Shown: piece by piece, positions 1 to 9,071 of the stretch
How positions within the stretch are numbered: position 1 is the first letter of the stretch
Layout: every line of letters starts with the position of its first letter
Source: ISDg sp045546575
GTDB taxonomy: Bacteria; Bacillota; Clostridia; Lachnospirales; Lachnospiraceae
NCBI GenBank assembly: GCA_045546575.1
Contig: JAZQDC010000013.1
Location: forward strand, 1 to 64,000
Reading direction: 5' to 3'
DNA: 64,000 nt
Made by a program: the position numbers and the translations under genes
Notes under the pieces: generated by a model
Told to the model about the DNA's origin: nothing
Database searches by the model: none
Seen by the model: only the letters and a program-made list of their open reading frames with translations

Positions 1-1097
1 GCTGCCAGCTCACTCAAAGTCATCTTCTTCTCCAGCATAACCTCCATCATCTTCAATGCAGTCAGAATACCATCACCGGTGGTAGCATACTTCTTGAAAA
101 TAATGTGACCGGACTGCTCGCCGCCCAGACGGTGACCATTCTTCTGCATGGACTCGTATACGTATTTGTCGCCCACCTTAGTGCGCTCGTAATCAATACC
201 CGCTGCGTCAAATGCCTTGAACAATCCCAAGTTGGACATAACCGTAGTAACTACGGTGTTGTTCAGTAACTTACCCCGCTCCTTCATAAAGCAACCGTAA
301 ATGTACATGATGTGATCACCGTTGACGATATCGCCGTTCTCATCCACGCACAGACAGCGGTCTGCATCGCCATCGAAAGCGAAGCCCATATCCAATTTCT
401 CTTTCTTCACCAGAGCTACCAAGTCTTCCATGTGGGTAGAGCCACAGTTCATGTTGATGTTGGTACCGTTGGGCTCGTTGTGAATCTCGTATGTCTTAGC
501 CCCCAGTGCATCAAATACACTCTTGGCAATCATATAGGACGCACCGTTGGCACAATCGAGGCCGATGCGCAGACCTTTGAACGTCTGGGTTGCCAGGGAA
601 ATGAGATACCCCATGTATCGGTTTCTTCCTGCTACATAGTCAATGGTAACACCCAAGGAATCCTTGGTGGCATAGGGAGGCTCCGGAAGCTCGCCGTCAA
701 TGTAGCGCTCTACCTCCAGCAGAAGCTCTTCCTCCATCTTCTCGCCATTTCCGTTCAACAATTTGATGCCATTATCGTAATAAGGGTTGTGGCTGGCGGT
801 AATCATAATACCACAGTCAAAATCCTCGGTTCGCGTAATGTAAGAAACGCTGGGGGTAGTTGTTACATGCATTAAGTACACGTCCGCACCGGAAGCGGTC
901 AAACCGGCTTGCAGAGCACTTTCGTACATGTATCCGCTACGACGGGTGTCCTTGCCGATAACGATCTTACAGCGTCCGTCCTTGTTGCGATTGCAGTAGT
1001 ACCAGCCGATGAAACGACCGGTTTTATAAGCATGGTCCACGGTGAGCACAACATTTGCCTCGCCACGGAAACCATCGGTTCCGAAATATTTACCCAT
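1..1097 (-). CDS. glmM: Phosphoglucosamine mutase, C-terminus outside window
   Basis: The reverse strand is open from the window edge to an ATG at 1097 and reads as a phosphohexomutase. The start is MGKYFGTDGFRGEAN, the typical GlmM N-terminus. The phosphoserine loop ITASHNP lies near 784-806, and the metal loop FDGDADRCL near 345-375. GlmM converts glucosamine-6-phosphate to glucosamine-1-phosphate in the cytoplasm for UDP-GlcNAc and cell wall synthesis. About 365 of the usual 450 residues are present, and the sugar- and phosphate-binding C-terminal part is cut off by the window. The next gene is divergent and also serves the cell wall, so the two probably share the 339-bp region between them. 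The FRGEAN start favours GlmM over a generic phosphomannomutase. Confidence 0.93.
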   Translation of the reverse strand, partial: MGKYFGTDGFRGEANVVLTVDHAYKTGRFIGWYYCNRNKDGRCKIVIGKDTRRSGYMYESALQAGLTASGADVYLMHVTTTPSVSYITRTEDFDCGIMITASHNPYYDNGIKLLNGNGEKMEEELLLEVERYIDGELPEPPYATKDSLGVTIDYVAGRNRYMGYLISLATQTFKGLRIGLDCANGASYMIAKSVFDALGAKTYEIHNEPNGTNINMNCGSTHMEDLVALVKKEKLDMGFAFDGDADRCLCVDENGDIVNGDHIMYIYGCFMKERGKLLNNTVVTTVMSNLGLFKAFDAAGIDYERTKVGDKYVYESMQKNGHRLGGEQSGHIIFKKYATTGDGILTALKMMEVMLEKKMTLSELA

Positions 1098-1315
1098 AGA
1101 GAGTACCTCGATTCTGATTTGTTATTTTTAATTTACTATATATCCGTATGAAAAACAAGAGTTTGCATGCGGAAAAGTCGTGATTTTTTTGTGACATTGG
1201 CGGCATTTTTCGACCATTTCCTTGGGGGTGGAAAGGCTTAGTGAGATGGTGGAAATGATGTGCACGGCAAAGAAGTGAAAAAATTATGATATTTTTCGAT
1301 TTGGCAATTAATTAC

Positions 1316-1344
1316 TTGATTATTGCCCGCATTTGTCCTATAAT
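1316..1344 (+). promoter_or_regulatory. Promoter of the LCP gene
   Basis: A -35 box TTGATT (1316-1321), a 17-bp spacer and a perfect TATAAT (1339-1344) sit 93 bp before the ATG at 1437. Apart from this promoter and the ribosome binding site GGAGGT, nothing gene-like is visible between 1098 and 1436. Confidence 0.7.
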
Positions 1345-1436
1345 AACGTTGTTTGTACTGACTGTAGGAGACTTCAATGTTGTGGGGAGTGGAAGGTCTC
1401 GCGGACGAATAAATAAAACCGATATGGAGGTAGTGT

Positions 1437-3551
1437 ATGTTTGAGAAGAAGAAACGCGCCATGCTGGCGGCCATGCTCTTGCTGTTTCAGATTACGATTA
1501 TCGTTCTCTGCGCAGACATGATCATCACCGGTGGCGTAGATATTATAGATACGTTGTTGCCCATTGCGAAGTTGCAGGTGGCGTTGATGGTATTTCTCTT
1601 TGTGGTGCTCATGGCCATGTTTTTGATCATTAGCCGAACGGAGCGGAACCACATCGTCAATGACACGTTGCTGACGGGCGGAGCTTGCAGTTTGGTACTG
1701 ATTATGTGGGGCATTATTGTGTACCGCATGGGGCTCACGGGCATATTGGGATTCGGCGATTACCTGCTGTTCTTCGTAATGTTTGCACTTTTGGCTGCAT
1801 TCTTCGTAGTGCATGTAGGCATGGATGAGCAGTTGTGGAACCCGGTGATGACCGGTTTCGTGCTCTCCCAGGTGGTGATTAGCATTATTGCGTCCCTAGT
1901 GTACAAAAATGAGTTGTTCTCTCCGGCCAGAGTCATCGTAATGTACGTGTTGATGGCAACAGTGCTGTGCCTGTATATCTGGGGCTCCAATTTCTACGGA
2001 AATGTGGCATCGGCGTTATTGATTGCGGCGCAGGCTGTTGTGTCTTTGGTAGTATTTTATCGTCTGAATCACTCGAAGCATATACTTAGCATTACTTCCG
2101 AGCTGATTCCTCAGAAGACCACGGAGCAGTTGCTGTCTCTTGTTATGGTTCTGTTGGTGATGTTATTGATGGTGGCATTTGTATTGCAGTTGCTGGGCCA
2201 ATTTCGCGTAGTCGGCAAGATGGTGGCGGTAGCATTTATGTGCATCATTGTGTCGGCTTACGGAATTGTGGGCGGCATTGAAGCAGAGGCAGAAGGCTCC
2301 TTTGGTGTAGACAAGGAACAGGCAACGACTTTGGTGGATTACGGTCTGTATGTATTGAAGACCGACAAGGCAGAGAACATTTCCGATGCTAAGGATTATG
2401 TTATCGGCGTGCATTATGAGGGAAATGAAGAGGATATGAAGGAGGCTATGTCCAAGCTGGAGGACTTGGCCGGTAAGAAATTAAATTTCGTAGAATATGA
2501 GAACCTTTCGGAATTGGGAAATGCATTTTACAACGAAACCATTCCCGGCGCATTCTTGGATCGTGCTACGGCAGAGGATATCGACGCTGAGATTGAGTTG
2601 ATTGACGACGAATATATCTTCACGGAGCTTACTAAGGTCATCGCTTCGGTAAATGTAGAGTTTAAGGTGGAAGTGGAGGACGACCCGGTAGGAAGACCCG
2701 GCGGTAACGTATCGGAAAATGCGGACCTGACCATTGAACCCTTCGTAGTATATATCAGTGGTATTGACGTATATGGGAATATCACCACAAAGAGTCGAAG
2801 CGACGTGAACGTGTTGATGGTGGTGAATCCTCAGACCAAAGAAATTGCCCTGGTGACTACACCCCGTGACGCTTATGTGGAGATTCCGGGTAAGACAAGG
2901 AACCGTCGTGACAAGCTGACCCATGCAGGCAACTACGGCGTGGCATATTCCATGGCGACCCTTGAGAATGTGTACGGCGTTGACATCGACTACTTCATCC
3001 GTGTGAATTTCACCAGTATGGAGGATATCGTAGACTTGCTTGGTGGCGTAGATGTCTACTCACACTATACATTTGTGGCACGCCATGGCAAATACCGTTT
3101 TGAGAAGGGTTACAACCACATGAACGGTTCTCAGGCACTGTCCTTTGCCAGAGAGCGTAAGACCGTTACCGGAGGCGACACCACCCGTGGCAAGCATCAT
3201 GTAGAGCTTGTGAAGGGCTTGTTCGAGAAAGTGACGGACACCTCCATTTTGATGAACTACCAGAGCTTAATGGCAACGGTATCGGATAACTTCCAGACGG
3301 ACATCTCTACGGCGCAGATTGCAGCCTTGGTGTCCATGCAGTTGCAGGATCAGGCAGAGTGGCATTTCACTTCCTATGCTACCGCAGGAAGTTATCGAAA
3401 TGAGTATTGTGCATCTTACAGCGGAAGTCCTTTGTCGGTATGTATCCTGAAGGAAGAGTCCGTGTACGGGGCGGCAGAGCTTATGGCCCGCGTGCTAAAC
3501 GGTGAGAAGATTCCGGAGGGTGAGTTCGAGTTTGAGAGTGTAGAACAGTAA
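1437..3551 (+). CDS. LytR-CpsA-Psr (LCP) family protein with polytopic N-terminus
   Basis: LCP proteins transfer undecaprenyl-linked glycopolymers such as teichoic acids or capsule to peptidoglycan, outside the membrane. The LCP domain spans roughly residues 435-610, with ISGIDVYG, the SRSDVNVL arginine/aspartate motif, TTPRDAYVEIPG, and a later SFARERK arginine cluster. Residues 1-285 contain about eight or nine hydrophobic segments, and residues 290-430 form an extracytoplasmic spacer. Most LCP proteins carry one N-terminal transmembrane helix, so this 704-residue polytopic form is unusual, though long-headed LCPs occur in Lachnospiraceae. The start is supported by GGAGGT 7 bp upstream. Its glycopolymer substrate cannot be told from sequence. 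Confidence 0.88.
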   Translation: MFEKKKRAMLAAMLLLFQITIIVLCADMIITGGVDIIDTLLPIAKLQVALMVFLFVVLMAMFLIISRTERNHIVNDTLLTGGACSLVLIMWGIIVYRMGLTGILGFGDYLLFFVMFALLAAFFVVHVGMDEQLWNPVMTGFVLSQVVISIIASLVYKNELFSPARVIVMYVLMATVLCLYIWGSNFYGNVASALLIAAQAVVSLVVFYRLNHSKHILSITSELIPQKTTEQLLSLVMVLLVMLLMVAFVLQLLGQFRVVGKMVAVAFMCIIVSAYGIVGGIEAEAEGSFGVDKEQATTLVDYGLYVLKTDKAENISDAKDYVIGVHYEGNEEDMKEAMSKLEDLAGKKLNFVEYENLSELGNAFYNETIPGAFLDRATAEDIDAEIELIDDEYIFTELTKVIASVNVEFKVEVEDDPVGRPGGNVSENADLTIEPFVVYISGIDVYGNITTKSRSDVNVLMVVNPQTKEIALVTTPRDAYVEIPGKTRNRRDKLTHAGNYGVAYSMATLENVYGVDIDYFIRVNFTSMEDIVDLLGGVDVYSHYTFVARHGKYRFEKGYNHMNGSQALSFARERKTVTGGDTTRGKHHVELVKGLFEKVTDTSILMNYQSLMATVSDNFQTDISTAQIAALVSMQLQDQAEWHFTSYATAGSYRNEYCASYSGSPLSVCILKEESVYGAAELMARVLNGEKIPEGEFEFESVEQ

Positions 3552-3704
3552 TGAGAATTCGGTGAATTTCTCGGCATATACGGCATGCTACGCATCGTTG
3601 CGCCCTTGCTACAGTACATTTCTTGCACATTTTCGTGATTCGGGATATGGTGGACTTACAGGCGGAAGCCAAGTTCAGCAGGAATACAATATGGAGGAAC
3701 GAAC

Positions 3705-4301
3705 ATGACATTAGCAGACAAATTAAAAGAGGCAAGAAAGAATGCAGGATTTACTCAGGCAGAGTTGGCAGAGCGGTTGTGCGTATCAAGACAGGCAATT
3801 ACGAAATGGGAATCCGGGAAGGGAATTCCGGATGTGGATAATCTTCGTATGATATCCAAGGCGTTGGATGTCAGTATTGATTTTCTTCTGGACGACGAAG
3901 AAACACTGGATAAGACCGTTATTCGAGAGCAGATTCGCTTGGATGATTATACGAAGGAAGGGAAACTCCGAAGCAAGAAAGATGCGGCGGTGTATACGAA
4001 GTATCCCGATGCAGACATTTTCCCGCTTCTTGCAAAGAAGAAGAGTACTAAGGGTCAGAAGGTATTTGCGGAATTGCTGGGGTGGTTTACGGACGCACCG
4101 TTCGGAACCGATGAAGTGTACAATTCCCTTGCGGATATGAAGAATTCGTACTACTTGGTGGAGCAAGAAGGCAAACAGATCTTCGTAATTGTTACCGATG
4201 ATTTTATGGAATCCAGAGTGCTTTCCAAGGTAGTCAACACCGATAAGTTTGAAATCGGAGATTACAGTTACACGAAGGCTACTTACAAGGTTCAAAAATA
4301 A
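3705..4301 (+). CDS. XRE-family helix-turn-helix regulator
   Basis: Residues 1-65 form a Cro/C1-type HTH (LKEARKNAGFTQAELAERL, then VSRQAITKWESGKGIPD), a classic DNA-binding unit of Firmicute repressors. Residues 75-198 are a charged domain without a recognised name; its Tyr/Asp-rich pattern may sense a ligand or protein partner. It is preceded by TATGGAGGAACGAAC, a good ribosome binding site. The gene stands 150 bp behind the LCP gene and ahead of a lipoprotein, with no sign of tight coupling to either. It is likely a soluble repressor; target genes are unknown. Confidence 0.82.
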   Translation: MTLADKLKEARKNAGFTQAELAERLCVSRQAITKWESGKGIPDVDNLRMISKALDVSIDFLLDDEETLDKTVIREQIRLDDYTKEGKLRSKKDAAVYTKYPDADIFPLLAKKKSTKGQKVFAELLGWFTDAPFGTDEVYNSLADMKNSYYLVEQEGKQIFVIVTDDFMESRVLSKVVNTDKFEIGDYSYTKATYKVQK

Positions 4302-4439
4302 ACAAAATAAGAAATGCTACAGAACGTGTCATAGTTGCTATGGCACGTTTCTTGTTATATCCGGCGTGAACGTGTTAGGGTAATGACGACGCAAGGGAAC
4401 ACTTGCGAAATATCATTTATACAAAACGGAGGTTCTGAT

Positions 4440-4958
4440 ATGAACAAGAGAAAATGGATGTTAGTTGTAATGCTGGTAGCAATGATGTTGGTAGGTATGG
4501 GGTGTGGTTCCCACCGGGCAGAGGAGCCTACCACGGAGAATCCCATGTCTGTGGATTGGGAGTCGGTAAATGCAGCTTTGCAGCAATACGATCTCACCAA
4601 GAAAGGTTACTATCTCGGAGAGGGCTACATAGAAGAAGAGAAAGAAAGCAATGTTGTGATGATTTCAAATTACGATCCCGATGTGGCGGATGCATTTAAG
4701 AAAGTAGATTATCAATTGACCATTAGCTACGGAGAAATCATGACACTGAATGCAATCGGTGCAGATGCTATGGTGTATGATAAGCCTATGGTGGAGATCA
4801 TGTTCGTGGACAACGGATCGGAGGAGTACTACGTAGCGGTGTACGATGTGACCGGAGCATTTGCAGAGGAAGAGGGAACGTGGTTTCTTGAAGATAAGAA
4901 GGACGAAGTCTTGGCTGAGAAAGTTGCAGATAGTCTGGCTATGTTTGGTTTGCGATAG
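4440..4958 (+). CDS. Small lipoprotein of unknown function
   Basis: A 172-residue protein with a lipoprotein signal: basic MNKRK, a hydrophobic stretch, then a lipobox ending GMGCGS near residue 22. It would be exported and anchored to the outer face of the membrane. The mature part is acidic, with no motif I recognise. An in-frame upstream extension to 4335 exists, but the ATG at 4440 has GGAGG at the right distance and starts the signal peptide, so it is preferred. It is followed within 15 bp by a CPBP protease gene, so the two may be cotranscribed. Confidence 0.78.
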   Translation: MNKRKWMLVVMLVAMMLVGMGCGSHRAEEPTTENPMSVDWESVNAALQQYDLTKKGYYLGEGYIEEEKESNVVMISNYDPDVADAFKKVDYQLTISYGEIMTLNAIGADAMVYDKPMVEIMFVDNGSEEYYVAVYDVTGAFAEEEGTWFLEDKKDEVLAEKVADSLAMFGLR

Positions 4959-4971
4959 GTAGGTGCGGAAA

Positions 4972-5865
4972 ATGAAACAGATGAAGAGAGATGCGGGCAT
5001 TCTTGCCCTCTGGTTAATCATCGGGCAAGTGTTCTTCTATGGGATTACCTTCGCAGTGGTGTTGGTATTTACCTTCGCCGGGCATGGTGGTCTGGGGCAG
5101 TATGTGGGGGCGGACCTAGGGAGTTTATTTGCAAATGGAATTTTGATGGGGGGATACTGGCTGGTTAAGAGAAAGAAGATTGTGCAGGCGGAGAACAGAG
5201 CGTCACAAGATACCGGTGCAAGTGCTTTTCCGGTGGTAGGAGGCGCCTTGGTTTGCTTACTACTGTGGAACGCGATGATATCAAGTGTTGACGTGGCGAC
5301 GGGGCATTTTCTCGGGGTGCCTATGGGACAACAGACGATGAATGCATTGCCCATGTTACTGCTGGTGGCGGTATTTCCGGCGCTTGTAGAGGAGTTTGCA
5401 TTTCGAAAGGTGATCTTCGGGGTGATGAGACCTCACGGATTCTTCGTGGCGACCATGTTCTCTTCCGCCATGTTCGGACTTATGCACCAGAATTTCATAC
5501 AGTTGGTGTTCGCATTTGGCATGGGAATGATTCTGTGCTTGGTATATGAACAGACGGGGAGGATCGTGTATTGTATGATACTTCATTTCGCAAATAACGC
5601 CGTAAGCGTATTGTTGCCTTATATCCGGGGATATGAGCAGTATGGTGTGTATGTGGAGGTTGCCGTTGGGGTTCTGGGATTCGTAGCGGTTGCTATAAGT
5701 GTGTTGCGTCGGGGGGAGAAGTGGCGAAATGAATTGCTGTGGCGAGAGGTTGATTGGAAGGCCTTGAAATGCTGCCTAAGCAGTGTAGCGGTAATATTGT
5801 ATACGGTGTTATGTATGGGAATGGCGGTGTTCACGGTGTGGTTGGCGATTCAGAGTAAGTTGTAG
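4972..5865 (+). CDS. CPBP (CAAX/ABI) intramembrane metalloprotease
   Basis: A multi-pass membrane protein of about 297 residues with the three CPBP signatures. EEFAFRK (motif 1, EExxxR) lies near residue 140, FGLMHQN (second metal-binding motif with His) near 166, and LHFANNAVS (third) near 205. Proteins of this family act inside the membrane, as proteases for peptide maturation or bacteriocin self-immunity. There are about eight hydrophobic segments. A GTG nine bases upstream (4963) is an alternative start. It follows the lipoprotein gene closely. The substrate is unknown. Confidence 0.87.
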   Translation: MKQMKRDAGILALWLIIGQVFFYGITFAVVLVFTFAGHGGLGQYVGADLGSLFANGILMGGYWLVKRKKIVQAENRASQDTGASAFPVVGGALVCLLLWNAMISSVDVATGHFLGVPMGQQTMNALPMLLLVAVFPALVEEFAFRKVIFGVMRPHGFFVATMFSSAMFGLMHQNFIQLVFAFGMGMILCLVYEQTGRIVYCMILHFANNAVSVLLPYIRGYEQYGVYVEVAVGVLGFVAVAISVLRRGEKWRNELLWREVDWKALKCCLSSVAVILYTVLCMGMAVFTVWLAIQSKL

Positions 5866-6048
5866 GTGTATAAGGTGTCCTATACAAACCATACAAATCT
5901 GCATACCTAAAACCGACAATATGCCGAGAGACCGTGGCGTTACCCATGTGCAATCGGTATAATCCGATGTGGCATTCTTGGTGATTCGGCGAATGGACGC
6001 AAGAGACCAATCTGTGCTATAGTAAACCCGTGGAGAGAGAAAATACCA

Positions 6049-6077
6049 TTGATATTCTCGTGGGGCTATGCTACAAT
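6049..6077 (+). promoter_or_regulatory. Promoter of the Rpn-type nuclease gene
   Basis: TTGATA (6049-6054), a 17-bp spacer and TACAAT (6072-6077), about 90 bp before the start at 6166. The remainder of the 300-bp gap 5866-6165 holds no gene I can support. Confidence 0.6.
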
Positions 6078-6165
6078 GAAAATGTAATTAGATTCCGATT
6101 ATGACACGGAGTGGATGCCAAACATGCGAATATCACAGAATTATACGAGAGAAGGGTGATGAAGC

Positions 6166-6948
6166 ATGGCAAAAGAGGCAAGAGAAGTTGTGGCCGCACT
6201 GCGTCCCATAGACGATGCGCTACTGCACAAGTTGTTGGAGGACCCTCGTGTGTGCGAGGAGATTCTTCGTGTGATGACGGGACATTCGGAGTTGGTTGTG
6301 GAGCAGGTGATAGTTCAGGATAGTCTGAAGAACCTAGTAGGGCGTTCGGTAGTGCTGGACGCATTGTGCACGCTGGCCGACAAGCGGAAGGTGAACATCG
6401 AAGTACAGCGAGCGGACAAGGTGGATCATTTTCGGAGGGCCAGATACCACGCGGCACTGGTAACGGCGTATCATACGCCTAAGAGCGTGGAGTTCTCCGA
6501 CGTGGCGGACGTTACAGTGGTGTACATTACGGAGAAGGATGTCCTTAAGGCAGGGCGCACAATGTACCACGTGAAGAACGCGGTGCGGGAGACCGGAGAA
6601 TCGGTGGAGGATGGACAACGATTTATCTATGTAAATGCTGAGGTAGATGACGGGACCAGAGTATCTGAGCTTATGAAGTGTTTCTTGCAGACAGAGGTGG
6701 ACAATGAGCATTTTCCGCGATTGAGTGAGAAGATGAAGTGCTTCAAGGAAGAGGAGAAAGGAGCGAATGAGATGAACAAAGTATTAGAGGAATGGGCAAG
6801 AGAGAGATATGTGGACGAGATGGAGGAAAGCGCAAGAAGCCTTTTGGGAAACGGTGTGCCTTACGAGGTTGTAAAGAATTCTATCCGACAGATCTCCCCG
6901 GAGCGTCTGAAGGAGATTATGGACGAGGTTATGTGTACACAGGCATAG
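6166..6948 (+). CDS. Rpn family PD-(D/E)XK nuclease / putative transposase
   Basis: A 260-residue protein whose first 180 residues match the PDDEXK family of Rpn (RpnA-E) recombination-promoting nucleases. These are often annotated as transposases but have no terminal repeats here. The catalytic pattern is visible as VVLDALCTLADKRKVNIEVQ, with Asp near residue 65 and the Glu-x-Gln strand near 77. FRRARYHAALVTAYHTPKS follows. Residues 195-260 form a basic/acidic helical tail. E. coli Rpn proteins cut DNA and stimulate RecA-independent recombination; Lachnospiraceae carry many divergent copies. Such proteins have recently been linked to phage defence, but nothing in the neighbourhood proves that here. 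Confidence 0.8.
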   Translation: MAKEAREVVAALRPIDDALLHKLLEDPRVCEEILRVMTGHSELVVEQVIVQDSLKNLVGRSVVLDALCTLADKRKVNIEVQRADKVDHFRRARYHAALVTAYHTPKSVEFSDVADVTVVYITEKDVLKAGRTMYHVKNAVRETGESVEDGQRFIYVNAEVDDGTRVSELMKCFLQTEVDNEHFPRLSEKMKCFKEEEKGANEMNKVLEEWARERYVDEMEESARSLLGNGVPYEVVKNSIRQISPERLKEIMDEVMCTQA

Positions 6949-7019
6949 AGCACTGTGGTAGATGCCTGGTAACTCACGCATAGAATAGTGTCGAGATAAT
7001 TGAATCATACACACAACAA

Positions 7020-7056
7020 GCGCTTCCGCCTGTAATCGGGTGGAAGCGCATTTTTT
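7020..7056 (+). terminator. Rho-independent terminator after the Rpn gene
   Basis: Stem GCGCTTCC (7020-7027) pairs with GGAAGCGC (7042-7049), followed by TTTTTT at 7051-7056. Confidence 0.85.
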
Positions 7057-7063
7057 GTCTGTA

Positions 7064-7816
7064 CTATCTTGTTGTGCTTGATTCGGTTCGATTGTTGTCT
7101 CGGTTATTGTTATTACGGTCATCGTCGAACATATCATCATCGTAGCGATCATCGTCGAAGATGCCGTCGTCATAATCGTCGTCACGGTTCTGGTTGTTGC
7201 GATCACCGGTGCCGGCGTTCCCATTGTTGTTCTGGTTGTTCCCGTTCTCGGTGTTGTTGGTCTTGTCCGTTCCGTTTTGGTTGGTAGCGCTGTTATTGTA
7301 CTTGTCATCGGAGAGACCGTAGTGAGAAGCACCGCTGATGGTGAAGGGAATGTCCCACTTGCCGGTCTTTAGACCGGAGCGCACGTCATTTACCAGATCG
7401 TCCAAAAAAGAGTCGTGAGGGAGCTTCGAGTCTTTCTGAATCTCCATAGCCAGCTTCTTGGTCTCGCCGGTGGCCTCTGCGGTAAAATGACCTGCGGCAC
7501 CCATGGCGCCCACCAGTCCGGACACGACCTGGCGTACTTCCTTACCTACATAGCCGGTGTATTTTGCAAGAACATCCTTGCCCTTTTCGTTGCGAGCGGT
7601 TACTGCAGTAACTTTGCCGTCTTTGTCGTAGGTAATGGCGAATTCCGAGTCGCCGTTGAGGTGGAGAATGCCACCCATGGCAGAATCTTTGTCGGAATCC
7701 TTATCCCCACCGGGATGGGTGGCGGAATTGATATGGGATCCGTTGCCACAACCGGTAAGTGTACCGAAACACATCGTCAGTACAAGTAGCGTGAAAATGA
7801 TCATTTTCTTCTTCAT
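7064..7816 (-). CDS. Lipoprotein with RsgI-like middle domain and Asp/Asn-rich tail
   Basis: The 250-residue product starts with a lipoprotein signal (MKKKMIIFTLL, lipobox TGCGNG near residue 22), so it is surface-anchored. Residues 55-165 contain SEFAITYDKDGKVTAVTARN and a glycine-rich helix, recalling the 'constancy of self' fold at the N-terminus of RsgI anti-sigma factors. No sigma-I partner is nearby, so that link is only a resemblance. Residues 170-250 are low-complexity Asn/Asp/Arg. The start has a GGAGGGTAATT ribosome binding site. It is divergent from the MerR gene, and its function is unknown. Confidence 0.72.
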   Translation of the reverse strand: MKKKMIIFTLLVLTMCFGTLTGCGNGSHINSATHPGGDKDSDKDSAMGGILHLNGDSEFAITYDKDGKVTAVTARNEKGKDVLAKYTGYVGKEVRQVVSGLVGAMGAAGHFTAEATGETKKLAMEIQKDSKLPHDSFLDDLVNDVRSGLKTGKWDIPFTISGASHYGLSDDKYNNSATNQNGTDKTNNTENGNNQNNNGNAGTGDRNNQNRDDDYDDGIFDDDRYDDDMFDDDRNNNNRDNNRTESSTTR

Positions 7817-8037
7817 AATTACCCTCCGTATTCAAACAAATATTGCGTTAGCATGCGAACGGATGCAACATGCTCTCGGAGATAGGATAACCGAAGGAAG
7901 GGAAAAGAATACGAGGAGTATTCATGTAAATTGTGTTTCTGTAGCATATGGCATTCTTTGAGGCGATGACAACAGAGCAACCGATGTGTTATACTAAAAA
8001 AAATGATTTTTAATAAAAAATCCCCCGACGTAAGGTA

Positions 8038-8065
8038 TTGCTTGTGACGCCACGTCATGTAGTAA
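8038..8065 (+). promoter_or_regulatory. MerR-type promoter with internal palindrome
   Basis: TTGCTT (8038-8043) and TAGTAA (8060-8065) flank the palindrome TGACG-CCA-CGTCA (8045-8057). MerR regulators bind dyads located between the -35 and -10 boxes, so this is the likely autoregulatory operator of the gene starting at 8100. The -10 match is weak. Confidence 0.5.
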
Positions 8066-8099
8066 AGTAGGGCCATACCAAGAGGGAAGGAGGTAGACG

Positions 8100-8834
8100 A
8101 TGTCGAAGTATACAACCGGAGAAATTGCAAAATTGTGCGGCGTGTCCGTGCGAACCGTACAATATTACGATACCAGAGAAATTCTAATTCCCAGCGAGCT
8201 CAGTGAAGGCGGACGGCGACTGTATTCGGAAGAAGATCTGAAGAAAATGAAGATCATTTGCTTTCTGCGAGAGCTGGATATTCCGATTAACAGTATCGGA
8301 GACCTATTGCGAGAAGAGCATCCGGAGCGGGTCATCGACCTGTTGTTGGAACAGCAGGAGCGGACTCTGGGCGAGGAGCTTAGAGAGCGGCGAGAGAAGC
8401 TTGGAAAGGTGTCGGAGCTACGAAAGGAATTGAAGGGCGTGGAGCATTTCTCCGTGCAGGCAATCGGGGACATCGCGTATCTGATGGAGAATAAGAAGAA
8501 AATGAAGAAGCTGCGTGGCGTGATCTTGGCAGGAGGCATCGCAATGGAGCTGATAGAGCTTGCCGCGTTGGTTGTCGCCATTCTGACGGGACGCTGGTGG
8601 CTGCCGGTGGCGGCATTTGCGCTAAGTCTGGTAGTGGGTCTGTTGATCGTGCGTTATTATGTAGCGCGGGTGGCGTATATCTGTCCGGAGTGCCATGAGG
8701 TCTTTCGACCGGGGTACTGGGAAGTGCTATGGGCACGGCATACACCTCGTACGCGGAAGTTGACTTGTAGCAAATGTGGTTTCAAGGGTTTCTGCGTGGA
8801 GACCTACGGAGGGCAATTGGAACCGAAGGCGTGA
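8100..8834 (+). CDS. MerR-family regulator with membrane segments and zinc ribbon
   Basis: Residues 1-70 are a MerR winged HTH (GEIAKLCGVSVRTVQYYD, then GGRRLYSEEDLKKM), followed by a dimerising coiled coil (70-125). Two hydrophobic helices lie near 138-160 and 163-185. The C-terminus has a zinc ribbon (CPECHEVFRP, then CSKCGF). A soluble activator-type DNA-binding head is thus joined to a membrane anchor and a metal-binding tail, which would tether the regulator to the membrane. It heads an operon with PLDc_N and ABC genes and probably controls it through the operator at 8045-8057. The start has AAGGAGGTAGACG upstream. Confidence 0.85.
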   Translation: MSKYTTGEIAKLCGVSVRTVQYYDTREILIPSELSEGGRRLYSEEDLKKMKIICFLRELDIPINSIGDLLREEHPERVIDLLLEQQERTLGEELRERREKLGKVSELRKELKGVEHFSVQAIGDIAYLMENKKKMKKLRGVILAGGIAMELIELAALVVAILTGRWWLPVAAFALSLVVGLLIVRYYVARVAYICPECHEVFRPGYWEVLWARHTPRTRKLTCSKCGFKGFCVETYGGQLEPKA

Positions 8835-8867
8835 AGCCTTAGATTCACTTAGAGAAAGGAGTATCGT

Positions 8868-9071
8868 ATGGACGAATGGAACGAATTATTACCGTTTCTG
8901 ATTCCGCTTATCATTGCGGAGTTCGGTCTGTTGGCGTACACGTTGCACCACATTTTCACCCACGAGACGTACAAGAGAGGCACGCGGATGCTGTGGACGG
9001 TGGTGGCCATTGTGGGGATGCAATTTTGGGGACCGATACTGTATTTTGTCTTGGGAAAAGAGGATGAGTAG
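8868..9071 (+). CDS. PLDc_N domain small membrane protein
   Basis: A 67-residue protein with two transmembrane helices. Its pattern FLIPLIIAEFGLLAYTLHHI, then GTRMLWTVVAIVGMQFWGPILYF, matches the phospholipase D-nuclease N-terminal (PLDc_N) family. In this family the domain stands alone or precedes enzymatic domains, and small stand-alone forms often sit next to ABC-2 exporters. It ends exactly where the ATP-binding protein begins (stop at 9069-9071, ATG at 9072), which implies translational coupling. It is likely an accessory membrane subunit of the exporter. Confidence 0.82.
   Translation: MDEWNELLPFLIPLIIAEFGLLAYTLHHIFTHETYKRGTRMLWTVVAIVGMQFWGPILYFVLGKEDE

Noticed and set aside
6166..6948. 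Insertion sequence carrying the Rpn-type 'transposase'
   Set aside because: No terminal inverted repeats or target duplications were seen around the gene; the family acts as a nuclease rather than a classical transposase.
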